Source: Heterobasidion occidentale
Lineage: Eukaryota > Basidiomycota > Agaricomycetes > Russulales > Bondarzewiaceae
Assembly (NCBI GenBank): GCA_039111635.1
Contig: JBCAQO010000003.1
Span: forward strand, 3,472,001-3,536,000
Reading direction: 5' to 3'
DNA: 64,000 bases
Positions 24,510-37,251 of the stretch are shown here, in pieces. The notes beneath the pieces were generated by a model. The model had not been told where the DNA came from. It did not search any database and saw only the letters and a program-made list of their open reading frames with translations. Within the stretch, counting starts at the first letter, position 1; each line of letters opens with the position of its first letter. Position numbers and translations under genes: made by a program.

Positions 24510-27500
24510 CCTTAAGGTGAGCGCTAATTGACTTCTCGCACGGCTCCACGGTGCGCGCACCACGTTCTGTTCTCTCATGCCGTACAGCCGTATTCTGACA
24601 CCTAATGAGTTTGGCTTCCGAACCAAGAGCAAGGCCTCGCCATTGTTCGAAGGCAGAAACCTGTGATTTGGTGTTGATTACGCCCCAAGCACAGCTCGCA
24701 GCGCCGAGTGCGTACTGTCAAGCGAATTTAGCCTCATGCCCATGCTTGAGGATGAGAACGTGTGTGATTAGATGCGTCTGTGTTTCTGGGGTCCGTTGTA
24801 TGTTATCTCTCGTCTGAACGTTGACCAAGTTGGGCTGATGCGGGTTTTCTAATGGCGGGAGCAGGTTGTTCGGGACAAAGCAAGAACGACAAGGAACTTA
24901 CCCACGTCGCAGGAGTTCGCGTACAACGTCGTTTTGGGCCCATCTGTAGCTATGTATTCGACGCAGCCGTCAGTCGGTCCAGTCATCCTTGAAGATGATA
25001 TGTCCCTCTTGTCCATATCTTACCCAATATACGAGGATCTTCTCGCCTATCCTCTCGCCTGATTCCTCGCATCAATACTGCCTCCGGTCTGGAGAATTCA
25101 AATTAGGCCTCACTCCTCAAGCTCAAGGTTGTAGGCGCATCAGGGCGCCTGATTTTAGGGATCGTGCCATCGTGAACGGCATCATGAAAAATTACTCGCC
25201 TTTGAAATTCGAAGCTTCTAGCCGCTTTTAGGACCCAGCTGTGCAAATGTACAACAAGACCTAACAAGGTACGTTCTTTTGTGTCATTTTTGTCCCAGTT
25301 TTTTCATAATGTGTCGTTGCAGCACAACATCTTGCCAAGATATCATGTTGACCTGGGACTTGACGGTGTTTGAGAGGGACGGCGAGCTGACTATCGCAAC
25401 AAGTGATGAGAAATTTGATCCACGAACGCCGATATGGGGTCTTTTGTCGTCGGCTTCGAGTGGCAAGGCCAAATATGGGTCCACTTCTCGATATGTGCTA
25501 CTGGTTGTGAAGTTGGCGGAGCTACGCGTCGTCTCGTGAAATGTTTTACCACTAGGACGGTACCGGCGTGGGCCTCACAGCCATCTTCTGCATGCTCGAT
25601 TATTCCGCAGACCAAATCCTTCGCATTTGACTCCACCTCTGTGCCCGTCCTTCACTATAACTGCGCTGCATTCTCTCCTGACCTGCAGGCCGTATCGCCC
25701 GATAACCAAATCATCAACCACCTCGTCTAAGTATGTGGAGTCCTCCCCGAGTGTGAAGGGACCCACGCGCTTGGTGGGCATTGTTCGCTATTTGAGTCGA
25801 CGGAGCTAATCATTGGGCTCGTACCCTCGTTTACTTAGGAGGATTTCTTACTTCTCCATCAGTTCATCGATCAAGCGAGGGCGATGGCAAACATGCTCGA
25901 GCATGCCCGTGCAGTACGTATCGCCGAATCAGGGTCTCTCTCCATGAGTCGTGTCCCGCCTTCTGCTCCTGACTCTCTCCGGCATTTGCATCCCCATATG
26001 CCAGTCTTTTGGTCTATTGCGCTCAGGCCACTCTCATTTTCTTCCCAGCTGTCACTTCCCGTCTGCAATCAGGGTGCCTCGCTTGTTGGATGAACTCAAG
26101 GTCTAGGCCTTCGGATTTTAACGCTAGAATGTTCTTTGACGAATCTATCACGCTCGACCTAGGCAGAGACCTTTGATTCTGATTTCTGGCGCGAGCCATA
26201 GCTTGGGGATGGGTCCAATGGAGCGTCATCGCACGGATATCCTGTCGCTCATAAGGTATCTGTAAGGCCCTGAGCATGTTTCTTCAAGGCCACAGTTGTG
26301 CGCGCCGCGCGGCTTCCATTTTCGAGACGAGCATCATTGGGGTTACGTCTGGTCAGGCCGCCGCCTGAAGAAATATCCGAGACTGCTTGAGGCAATTCGT
26401 CTCTGGTCCAACGACTCGCAGATAAGGGTATTGACCAAGACAGCCGACCAACATGGGAAAAATGTTTGTTGCGGACTGGCAGGCGATGTGTTTTCTCTCT
26501 CCTCGCTTTGAATCATTCGACCAAAATTTCCGCGACATCACGTTCAAAGATAGCAAGAAGTGTTGGAAGGATATTGAGCGAGTGTATAGCAGTAAAATTA
26601 CGTCTTTTACTCATCAGAGAACAGAAATCTGGCGACGAAAGCCGACCGTGGTAAATACGGAGGCAACGAATGCCTTGAACGAAATAGACAAGGTGAATAT
26701 ATGGAGCGATGAGGCAAACTGTGCCACTCGATGGTGGGCGTTGGAGGACAAGTTGAAGTGTGCCCGCTGCTATGGCGCCGATTCAGTTGCCGACTATTCA
26801 ACCTCCGCTGGTGTGCTGGGCGCTCGCCTTGCCTTCAAGTGACTGTTTTGTTCCTTCACTACTCTGCTCAGATTTGCCATTGTCAATCGTCTGTCGAGGT
26901 TCAAACATCCCAGATACAACTAGAAGCATATCTGTCTACGAAAAGCATTGCTGAACCTCGTGCGCCCGGCAAGCTCAGTCACCATATTCTTTCGATCATC
27001 ATCCCCACATAATCACATCCTACCTGATAGCTCAGTTTCTTGGCGGCGTAGGCAGCCCAACCCAGATTCATATCATATTGTCGTCCATATCCTTAAAAGC
27101 TGGATTGTCAAGATATTCTCACTTTATGCCCAGCGCCTTTCGGCGACGGATAGCCTTACCCCGTTGACGTCCCATATTGGACAACACAATGTTCAAAAAA
27201 ATCCTCGATGGATATCTCCTTGCAACTCCAGACCCTGTTTCGCAGGATAAACTTCCTCACCTCTGAAAGACAGATTGAGTTTGAGCTCGGCTCACAGTGA
27301 TCAATTCGACACCTGCCAAGGGCTTTGCAAGTTTGCAACAAGAGATCGCTCTAACAACGCACGTCCTGTGTCCGCCTCTTTCCTCCCTTTATCTATAAAT
27401 GCTATGCTCAGCTTTGTGGTTGCTATATGTGCGCTTGTAAAAGTTTGGCGACCTTTCTTTGTTTTCCCCGAACCTCCCTCAGCCTCGTCATATCCTGCGA

Positions 27501-28190
27501 TTTTTTTTCACGTGATGGCCTTGTGATTCAGCAGAGCCTGCAGCTGTCATATTTCCTGTGAATCGGTATGTACAATACTTACTTGGCGGTCTCCCACTGA
27601 TGAGGATAATAGTATTTTCTGATTGATTTCACAAGTTGTTTTGAGGCGCCTCGTTGATCTCCGCGATAAAAAAACCCAGTTTGATCAACTCGAACGTGGA
27701 GATTCAGTGTGAGAAATTTGGACTCAGACGCCTTATTCTTTTCTCTCGACCACGACTGATACCTCAGCAATAAGAACCACTCACACCGTGTTATCCCGGC
27801 CTCAGCCGTGTTCGCAATCTAGAAGAGGTCGACGATTGCCTGCCCCCAGCGAATTTCCCGTGTCCGGTATGATCGTTGATCCTACTCCATGGATTGCACG
27901 CTTTCACAATCTGCTCGAAACGAGTTACATAGTGCGTGGTGCTATGTACCCAAAGGTGAAGAGTACGCATCTGAGAAATAGGTTTGTCAAGTACAGATAT
28001 ACCTGGAGAGGATATCATGAGAGTTCGTATGATGCACGAATACATTGCCCATAGAACAAAGAAGAATGAAGTGCTACACATAATGTGGTGCCAAGAACCA
28101 GGAGAGATGGTCGCATAGTTTACATACACCAGTACCCGATCAGGATGATACACAGACCCCACCATCGTACACCGTATTCCGTACAACGCG
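24510..28190. other. Unit 5 spacer and gene-poor stretch
   Basis: 24600-25900 matches the spacers of units 1-3, including a decayed MPMLEDENV frame at about 24735. 26620-26830 matches the distal block and ends the array. From 26850 to 28190 only short frames without recognisable motifs were seen. Confidence 0.5.
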
Positions 28191-28196
28191 CTTCGC

Positions 28197-31100
28197 TCAC
28201 ACCCCGCCGTTCCCTAAATGCCCATACGGGCCCTCCGTCGGACCCACGCCCAGCACCTGAGATAACAGCAACTGAACCTTAAGCCGGTCCTCGTCGAGCC
28301 TCCGCATCTCCTCAACCCACCGTACCTCCCGCTGCTCGTAGATGCCCCCGAGCGCAGATAGGCTCCCGAGTGCAGCGTCAAGGGCGCGCCGCAGATCTTC
28401 CTCCTTCGATTCGTTGCTCGCCGGCGACCCGTCGCGTGAAGACGAGGCAAGGGACAGCCGCTCGACGAGCGACGTCACCTGCGACTGCGAGCGCACGCGC
28501 GCGGCGGTCCGGCGCGAGGCGAGCTGGGAAAACGCGCCGCGCAGATTCGACATCTCTGCAGAGCGCGCGAGGGACGAGTCGCGGCGCAGCGCGCGGGACG
28601 TGACGGCGCGCAGCTTGCTCGAGTGCGAAGGCGCGGCGAGTAACACGAGCGTCGTGTCTGTCTCGCGATCGAGGGCCTGAAACTAGAGGCGAAGAAGAGA
28701 TGGGGTGGTGTCAGTGATCCGTATCGCAGGGTCGGACTTGCCTAAACGAAACCACGAGACTAGAAAGGGAAAAGCTAAAAAGTCAAACGGACGTACCGCG
28801 CGCACGAGCGTACCCCAGTGGGACTTCCACCTCCTCCTTCGCTTATCCGGATTGGTAACGTAGTCGGTATGGTATTCCAACTGCAACAAGTCGTCGCCCT
28901 CGCCCTCCTCTTCCATCTCGTCCTCGTCCACCCACTCTCCCGTATCTTCGCTCCCCTCCTCCGTCGCCCACTGAGCGCCCTCATCCGCATCCCGGTCGTC
29001 CGCCGTGCCCATCGTGGTGGTCGTCTTCGCCTCTCCCGCCGTCTCCTCACCAGACGACAGCTCTGGGCTCGTCTCGCGCGGCTGCGTGCTCTCCACCCGA
29101 GGCGGCGGCCGGATCTTCTGCCGCACCTTGCCCGCGCCTCCGCCTGCACCCTGTACGCGCAAGTTGATCGAGCGCTCCCGCCTCTTCAAGCCCCGATGCC
29201 TCAGCACGGGCGCCGAGTCAGGCAGCGGCAACGGCTCGTGGCTCGGGCTCGAGCGCATACTCGCGATTTCTGCCTCCGCTTCCGCAGAGCGCATGCGCCC
29301 ATGCGGCCCGAATACGCGCGTGCTCTGCAAAAATGGCCACGGGTTGTAGTTCGGCCCAGGGAACGGCGTCGACGACGGCGAGAGCGAGAGCGACGTCGCG
29401 TCCGAGGCCATCCCGCCGTTGTTCAGCGCGTAGATCTGCATCTGCAGCGCGATCTGCTCCCGGATCACCGCCGGGTCGTAGTTCGCCATGTCGAACCCGG
29501 TGCCCGTGCCCGCGTGCGAGCCAGCGTAGCCTGGCCCCTCCAGAGACTGCTGGGCGTACGCCCGCCGGATGTGGCCGTATGGGTAGGGGTAGGGCGAGCC
29601 ACCTGGCGGCGGCGCAGGGCTGTAGGGAGGCAACACGGGCTTGGACCTGTTGTGCGGGCTCTGCATTCCTGAGATGAGCGGCGAAGGCGAAGGCGCGGCG
29701 GTCTGGCTGTGTGGCGTGGGCGGGATCGGCGCGCCTGGCCTGACGTGCTGGTGCGCGGAAGGGCCGCGGCTCGACGCAGGCGAGTACGGGTAGTTCTGGT
29801 AGTTCTGGTAGTACGAGGCCGCGGGATCGTCGAGGAAGTGCTCCGACTCGTCCGCGTGCTGTGCATGGCGGAGGGACGAGAGCGGCATGTCTCCGGGGCG
29901 GCGCGGGTCGTAATAGCTCTGCGAGTGCGCGCGCTGGTGGAGCGTGTGGGGCGGAGGTGAGGCAGGGTCCGCGATACGCAGCTTGTCGATCGTGTTTTCG
30001 AAAACGGCCGCGTCGAACGTGCGCAGCCCAAGCTGGTCAGTAGATCCGTTGCGAGCTCGGATGCGGGGGAGTTGGTGCCGACTCGGCGACGCTGCGCGGG
30101 CAGCAGGGAAGTTGCGGTCCATCGGCAGACTGGTCACAGGCGATCGCGGGGTGTACCCGTCATCCTCTTGATCTCCACTGTTTTCACGTCCACGGTCGTC
30201 CTCCATGTGCAGATCTTGCTCCGAACGGCTGTGGCTGTGGCTATGAGTATCCTCGCGTCCAGCACGACTCTGCCGCCCGTCTACCTCGCGGCGTGGATCG
30301 TATCGCTGCCCGTTGCCGTCAGGGTGCAAGTCAGACGAGGGCGCGGGGGAGTGCCGATGATACTCATGTTCGTCGGGCTCCTGATGGACATAGTCGTTGC
30401 CGGTTCCCGATTGCGCCCATCGTTCGCGCGAAGCATCAGGCGCCTCGGCCGGCACGTCTTCTTCAGGCTCCTCCTGTACGGGCAGAGACTTGTCTGGTGT
30501 GCGTGCTTTCGTAGCTTGCCCTGGCGGGGACTGGTTGGGAACTTTGGATGTACCCAGAGGAACCGTCGCATTGACGTTGGCAGTAGGAGGCGTCTGGCGG
30601 GAGTCCGTATAGGGAGGCCCGAGTTTGCGAATGGCTGGTGGAGTCGGGGCGCGCGGAGGCGAGTGAGGAGAATACTCGTACTGCGCATGCGACAAAGAGT
30701 GTTCGGGAGACCCCATGGGCGGGTGGAACTGCGGAGACTCGTCGCGAAGCGGGGCCTGATTCTGCAACGGCTGAGGTTGAGGTGGCAGCTCACGCTTGAC
30801 GCTTCCACGACGCTGGATACTGATCTCCCTCTCCCTCTCTCTTTCCCTCTCCCAGTTGTCTCTGTCCTTGTCGCGCACGTCCCTGAGTCCCGCGATCACC
30901 CCGCCTCGCTGCCCACCCTCCTGCGCCTTGGGGCCGTTCCGCTCACCCGCCCGCAGCCTCTCCATCACAGGGTCCTTCGGTGGCGAGCCCGACTCAAAGT
31001 GCGCCTTCGGAATGGAGTTCGACGACGCGCCACCCGCGTAGGCGACGCCCGAGGTCCCCGAGAGGTCGGGAGGCTGGTGCGTGTTCGGCGGGGCCCCGTA

Positions 31101-31822
31101 GGCGGTGCCACTGGCCGAGACGTAGTGCGCGTGTTCGATCTCGGCCATGAGCCGGTCGGTCATCTGGAAGTTCTCGATGCCCATGAAGGCGGGGACGGGC
31201 ACGCGCGCGATGGGCCGCACGAACGACGGTTGGGACTGCGCTTGGGCCATGTAGGGGTGGATGTTGGACTGGCTGAGCGAGTGCTGTGGCGGAGGAGGAG
31301 GAGGTGCGGTCCCGTGGTGGATGTTGGGCTGGCTCATGCTGTGTACGGGAGGCGGAGGTGGAGTGATGTGCTCGGGGCTGCCGTCGTGCGGGCTGTTGTT
31401 GTTGTAGGTTGGCGAGGGAAGCCCACGTGCGGATGGCTGGGATGGGCCCTGTGGGTTGGGTGGTGGCGAGCGTTTGGACTGATAAGAGGAAGCGTTGGAG
31501 GTCGTCGGGCTCGGCTGCTGTTGAGCGAGCTGACTTTGGTACGAGACGGATTGGCCGCGGATCGTTCTCTGGCGCTCACGGAACGAAGGTGATGGCGTTC
31601 CTTCGCGAGGCGAGATGTTGGACCCTGAGAATGTGAAGGGTGAGCATAAGTGCGATGGCGCCGATAAATAATCAAAAATCGCGATGAGGGCGCCGCAGTC
31701 GCCGACGCACGTCCCGCGAGATAAAGCGTTGCATGAGAGGCGCGCGATAACAGCCTCGAGTACTTATCGCCGCACAGCATCGCGAACGTGGAGTGGGGGG
31801 ACGGGCGCAGCGAGAGCGACAT
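28197..31822 (-). CDS. Large disordered protein with a coiled C-terminus
   Basis: Family not named, but it resembles a conserved agaricomycete hypothetical. Three exons read without a break: 31822-31711, 31624-28797 and 28682-28197, about 1141 residues. The junctions are GTGCGT...CTCAG and GTACGT...CTCTAG, and phases agree (codon C|GG at the first, codon boundary at the second). The first exon gives LCGDKYSRLLSRASHATLY; then come long Pro/Ser/Gln-rich disordered stretches, an Arg-Glu repeat from a CT-rich microsatellite (30817-30850), an acidic patch, and a compact carboxy-terminal part with TDYVTNPDKRRRRW, the junction to FQALDRETDTTLVLLA, and a final helix-rich segment. No catalytic motif, signal peptide or membrane span. 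The ATG at 31822 was chosen because the next in-frame sequence is conserved-looking and nothing upstream resembles coding. Confidence 0.75.
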
Positions 31823-33237
31823 CACCGTCGAGCGGATGGCGGACGAATTAGGAAAAAAAAGACCAAGAAGCACCTTGTGATCCAGGGTGGCCTTGTAGTT
31901 TTCTGTTCAGCGGGGGCGATTGAGTCGACATGTGTGCAGATAGCTGCGGGGACGGGTGTGGGAGGGGACGGGGTGGGTGGTGGGAGGAAAGAGGAGGAGA
32001 AAAAGGTGGGCGGAGCGCGTGGAAGAAGCAGAACGGTACAAGTAGCGTGGCCTTGACCAACTCGCGTTTCCAACGTGGCTCTGGTCATACAACGGCGGAA
32101 GTAAATGGCGGTGGACAACGAGGTGGGTGGCCAGGTAAGGAAACTGCCTCGAGGCTGATTACCGCACGCCGCAGAGACGCTCGGTCCGGCTCTTCTGGCG
32201 CGAAGAACGCGGTGTGCCTTATTTTCCGCATCAGCTAGACCGTCTCCAGCAGAAGATGAATGGACAACACCGAGCACGTCGCGCGGACACTGGCGGCGGC
32301 GACAAGATGAACGGCTGTCTGCGAGTCGACGCCGCGTACCGATGACTCAGCAAGTCCAGCAGCCCAGAAAACAAACACGCAGCATCCATATCGATTGCGA
32401 TGGTCCCTCCGGCCCCAGAAATGAGCGCATAATTCCCCACCACGAAGCGACTCGCTCGAGTGCCTCCGAACGCACGCATCGGTACATGCCGTCGCAGGCT
32501 CTACTCTGGCGCGATGGCCCATCGCGCGACGAGTACGTCAAATGGACCGTGCTGACACGCGCCTGCCGTGCACTTACACGTAGGATTACGCTCTACGGTG
32601 GTGCAGAATTTGTAGAAAGCGCCAGAGACAATGATCTTGTCCTTGTCGTCCTGGCGATGCCCATCGGACATGGTTGAGGGGCTCCACCAACACAGGTAAA
32701 AAAACGTCAAGATTGAGGGGACCGATAAGGAGGAAGACGATGGGACATCAGTGAGTCCGCCGCGTCCTTTTTGTGAAAACAAGAACTGAGTCAAAGAAGA
32801 GAGGCAGAAACCGTTGAAATAATGGTCATCGCTAAAGTATGGGACTGCGTCATCCATCGAGGGAGACCCAGCGCTTCGTCCCACTGACAGATTCGAGATA
32901 CTCGAAGCAATCTGCATTCATTGCATAGACTGCCCGATTTGATTTCAAAATAAGCCCCACAAGTATTCAATACTTTATTCAAACCCGAGGATCCCCCTGG
33001 ATTTCCGGGTTGAGGGCTATTGTGGGAAGGGGTGGAATCCAGGAGACGGCGTACCATACGTGTCCATCGTCAGCGCGTCGCGTCACATCACATGCTCCTG
33101 CCCTACGCTTATAAGACTTTGCAGTAAACCCTTCATCAATGCCCATCTTAAGCGGAAAAGAAACAACAGTCACAATCTACAGTACAATCACATTCTATTC
33201 GACACTTCCAGGCTTCTTCTCATCCGTGCTCTCTCCC
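31823..33237. other. Intergenic stretch
   Basis: Promoter side of the large gene and the region beyond the SDR stop. Frames up to 151 codons exist on both strands but show no family motif. Nothing supported. Confidence 0.5.
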
Positions 33238-34850
33238 CTATGAAGCGTATCCCCGCGCCTTGAAGTCGAGCAGGCAGTCCCTGATCAACTCCTCGAGCGG
33301 CCGGTGCTTCAGCTTCAAGATCCTGTCCGACTTGGCCGTGTTGTAGTCGATCAAATGCGTTATGCCCTTGGTGGACCCGGGGTTGCCCTTGACGATGCTG
33401 GCGAGGGGAGGCGGCGAGACCCTGTTCGCGGCGTCGACTGGAGACAGAATCAGTCAGGAGAAAGCGATATCAAACGGCCACGAGACGCACCGATTTCCTG
33501 CCAATAGAATGGGCCTGAGACGCAAGACGCAAAAGTCAGCCTTGATAACCACTGAACGTCTGTGAAACAGGAAATCGCGCACCTGCGCTCACGATGATGC
33601 GCTCCCCGGATGCCTCGGGCGTCTCCGCCGCGAGCACATGCGCATTCGCGAGCTCGCGCACGTCGATCCATGCGCTGCCTAGCGTCTTGAGCGCCGCGTC
33701 GTCCTTGACGCCCTTCACAACTGTGTTGAAGAACTCCTGCATGGACGTGTTGAACGCGGACATGCTCGGGACTTCATGGATCGGCGGCTGCGAGCGGAAA
33801 ACAAAGCATATCCTGATCAGACACGCCGCAGCCTAATCGGCGGAGATTCTTCGCGGGAGACACTTACGCCGAATACCTATTTGCAATGCGATGCGCGTGT
33901 CAGGGAGTAGAATAAAGGGAAAGACACAGAAGAAACGACGCACGTATGGAGGGTTGAGCACAACGAGGTCCCACCCCACGCTCGCCTTGTTCTTCTCATA
34001 AAAGTCCCATGCAGCTGCAGGCCGCGCCCCGGCGATCGGTAAGCAAGCGCAGCGACTCACGAGAACGGCATCGCATCCAGCGCACCTTTCTCCGCGAGCG
34101 TCTTGGAAGCGCGGTAGATCGAGATCGGAAGCGCGTTGGCGCCCTTCTCCTTCACCTCCTCGATCGCGGGCTCGTTCCACGAGGTCTCGTCCCACACGGC
34201 GGGTGTCGCGGACGGCTTGAGGACCGAGGCGCACGATGCGGTAACGACGATGCGCTTTACGGAGGATCTGGCAGGACATGCGCAGGATGGGGCGTGTGAG
34301 CATGTGCGATCGTGAAGTAAATAGGGCGATCGGCTGCGCACCCGTGCTTTTTGGCAGACTCGAGCATCCCGAGGGTGCCTTTGGTGGCTGGGATGATGAG
34401 ATCTGCGCATTTAATGGGTCGTCGGCATTCGATCGTGCGAATTCGGAGATGAGACGAGGAGACGCACCGTTCGGCTCTTTGAAGTTGAAATGGAACGGCG
34501 ATGCCGTGTGCTCGATGAGATCGACGCCCTTGACAGCCTCGTCGAACGCACCCTCCTAATAAACGACAAGATCACGCAAATCCTCGCCATCAGCACGCGC
34601 CCCAAAACGCCGTATCTATCAGGACACTCGGTCTCGTGCGACGCACCTTCGTGATGTCTTCAACGACCACGACCTCGAACTTATCCCCATGCTCCGCAAA
34701 CAGTTTCTTCAGATGCGCGCCCTTCGCCTCGGAACGCACCGTCCCGCGCACGGCGTATCCTTTTTCGAGCAGCGTGCGCACGACCCACGCCGCGATGTAT
34801 CCGTTCGCGCCGGACACGAGTACCTTGCTGGGGGAAGCGACGGCAGGCAT
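33238..34850 (-). CDS. Dihydroflavonol-4-reductase-like extended SDR
   Basis: NAD(P)H-dependent reductase of the extended SDR type (DFR/GRE2-like), probably acting on ketones or aldehydes in the cytosol; the substrate cannot be told. Nine exons join in phase from ATG 34850 to TAG 33238. The dinucleotide site is SGANGYIAAWVVRTLL (a G-x2-G-x2-A-type loop) near residue 10; VVVVEDITK ends exon 1; KRIVVTASCAS holds the catalytic Ser region; YRASK is the Tyr-x3-Lys active site; then WDLVVLNPPY. A 9-nt exon (33876-33868) supplies VFG, restoring the family's NPPYVFGPPIHEV sequence. A small exon giving PFYWQE follows. The end reads DFKARGYAS. All residues expected of a working enzyme are present. Confidence 0.88.
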
Positions 34851-35502
34851 TCTTGTTGTCTTTCGTTCGAGTGCGATGGTGAGTATGCGCAAGTGCGAGT
34901 GCGATGGGATTGAGAGGATAAAGACGGCGGTCAGGAATTGGACGCTTTATATCTTTGGCGCGGAGCACGATCCCGATTGCCGTGCGGGGAGCCGATCAAG
35001 ATCGGCATGACAAAGAACTCCCAACGTAGGGTTAGGGCCTTGTCGGAGGCTTTCTGACAGTCTTTCTCCAGGACCAGCACGTCCATTCGAGCCTTCGAGG
35101 TACAACTCCTTTGCAATAGAGCCCGCATTCTGTTGAAGCCACACAGATTCCCATGGGAGTGTACTTAATGCTCAAAAAACTCACGCAGAAAATCTCAGTG
35201 CATGTTTCAGATAACTTACAGGACGCGGAATCAAGTGGATACACCATGATTCGCTGTCGAGCGTTCACCATGACGCACTGACTCCGCCTTGTCAGCCAGG
35301 GGCGGAGCTGAAAGTGGGTGCAGACCTGAGCTGTAGGTAATAGGGTATCGTTGACGATAGAAAGTGGATACCTCGGTTCGGTCATTCAAGACTCTACGAA
35401 GGCACCAGGTCTCTCACTGATCCCCAAAGATGAACGTACGCACATCGGTTGTTTCAGGTCACAGGTAGCTCGAGAGGAACACGTATAATTCGCGATTCTC
35501 AC

Positions 35503-36250
35503 TCACGAAGCATATCTGTGCGCGCACCTTTCTGCGAGCGTCTGGGATGCGCGATAGATGACGCTCGACAATGAATCGCGGCGCTTATACATCACCTCTG
35601 CGATTGCGAGCTCATCCCACGAGGTCTCGTCCCATACGGTGAGCGTCGCAGATGTAAACATGCTTGAGGCGCACGATGCAGTGATCACGACGCGCTTGAC
35701 AGCAGATCTGATTTTGAAGGCTCGAGTATTCCGATGACGCACCTGGTGGCAGGAATAATGAAGGTTGTACATCGACCGAAGCGAAGCATCAGTCAGGTTC
35801 CAAGATATCGCAGAGAAGGCGGACGCACCTCAGGTTCTATGCCATTGCTGATATGACACGGTGACATGGTGTGTTCGATCAGATCGACGCCCTTGACGGC
35901 TTCGCCAAATGATCCAACACACAGATCTCCGACAAAGACGCAGAAAGGTCCATCTTGAGCATGTATCACAATATAGCTTGATCAACGTCACTCGCACCTT
36001 CGTGTTGACCCGACGACTATGATCTCAAAGTTATTTTCCTACCTCGCATACAGGTTCTTCGGAATGCGCGCCCTATAGCCCGAGCCGCACCGTCCCGCGC
36101 CTGTCATACCCACACCGCAATGCATGCGCACGACCCACACCGCAACGCATGCGTTCGCGCCGGACGCGAGGGGTTTGCGGGAGGGAGCGACAGCAGGCGT
36201 GATTCGTCCGAGCACAACAAGGTCACCTGAGTGATTAATGTGGGTCACGA
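35503..36250 (-). pseudogene. Decayed duplicate of the SDR gene
   Basis: Pieces in the same order as the neighbouring gene: a start-like SGANACVAVWVVR (about 36170-36130), VDLIEHTMSP-like sequence (about 35890-35860), KRVVITASCASSMF and WDETSWDELAIAEV (35700-35600), and YRASQTLAERC (about 35560), where the active-site Lys of Tyr-x3-Lys has become Gln. Carboxy-terminal exons are missing and several frames are closed. A tandem duplicate now lost. Confidence 0.8.
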
Positions 36251-37251
36251 TGAGGTGATAGGAGGAAGGCCGTGCGGGAGGTGGACATTTCTACGAGGAT
36301 CAGTGATTGAAGGACGGAATGGACGTGGGTGCTCGATTAAGTACGCTTGTGTGCTGATACTCGGTTTTTTGGTCTTTGTGAGCGGAGACAATAGTTAGGA
36401 TGATGTGCAGCTGTACCGACTACCGAGTAACGAATTGGTCGTAAGTATGCAAGACCGAAGAAAACGTGTCGTCGACTTCGTTCACAGAAGAAAACTATAC
36501 ACGTACCAGTCGCCTCTATCGTTCTTTTTGGAGATTCTGTGAGATTTATAAGGAGTATCAGTTCTCTTCAACTCACAATATCGTCGTCATCATTGTGTAT
36601 GGCTATAAGTAGACCATGAAGTGGACTCGTCGTATCATGTCGTATGCACTCATCTTTTGCCAAATACACAGTTCACCTCTGAACAAGTCGAGACTCGATG
36701 AAGGTTGGATATGGCGCACACATGCCGTATGTTTCACGTAGGTTTTCCTGGTCAGATAAAAACATAGACATAAAAATGTCTCACAAGACATTTGGGAGGG
36801 AGGTACAAGGATTGAAAAGCACAGCGGCCGTGTCTGCCGCGTCGTGTTTGCTCGGCCTTTGCCGATATTGATAGTCCGCTGACCCACAGAAGCCGTCGGC
36901 TTCGGCTTTGCCTTCGTCACTTTCAAGAGCCACAACCAGTATCCTGCTGTCCGACAAGTCCATCGATGGTGTTCTGCTCACGGGGTAACATCACCAGGTC
37001 TCTCAAGTCTTCTCATTGTTTGGTGTTTTTCTTACAGATTCTGGCGCTTCGAGTGCTTTCAGGCCCATCAATCGGTAATATCGCGTTCGAATGTATTCCA
37101 GAATTATGAGCTGGGAATGCATCTTCTGAGCCTTGTAAACCCTCACGTGTAACCCTGACTCACTCAGTTCGGTCCCGTGGCGATGTGTATGACTCGAGCT
37201 TTTCGATTGACTTGGCGACGACCTCCAACCTGAAGTCATACGCACCGCACC
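36251..37251. other. Intergenic stretch
   Basis: Upstream region of the NmrA-like gene and of the SDR relic. No coding or repeat signal recognised. Confidence 0.5.

Larger units (their letters stand above)
3320..26850. repeat. Imperfect tandem array, unit about 4.1-4.6 kb
   Basis: The same order of blocks recurs: a left flank (3324, 7844, 12059, 22330), a block with 'cctcatcgatccga' (3538, 8097, 12267, 20237, 22570), the zinc-module gene on the minus strand, a TATA block, and a spacer with 'ttctagccgcttctgagatc'-like sequence (6171, 10837, 14912, 25216). The distal spacer block recurs at 7150-7450, 16165-16450 and 26620-26830. Unit 4 is collapsed to relics. The ankyrin gene occurs only after unit 3. 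Blocks near the zinc modules are much better conserved than the spacers, consistent with old duplications under unequal constraint. Confidence 0.85.

Noticed and set aside
30817..30850. CT microsatellite as a regulatory tract
   Set aside because: It is inside the open reading frame and codes an Arg-Glu repeat.
30072..31592. 506-codon plus-strand frame
   Set aside because: It lies opposite the large disordered protein, is Arg/Leu/Val-rich as expected of an antisense frame in GC-rich DNA, and has no motif.
32501..33057. Minus-strand frames of 88-138 codons between the SDR gene and the large gene
   Set aside because: Cys-containing but without a spacing that fits hydrophobins or other small secreted families, and no signal peptide.
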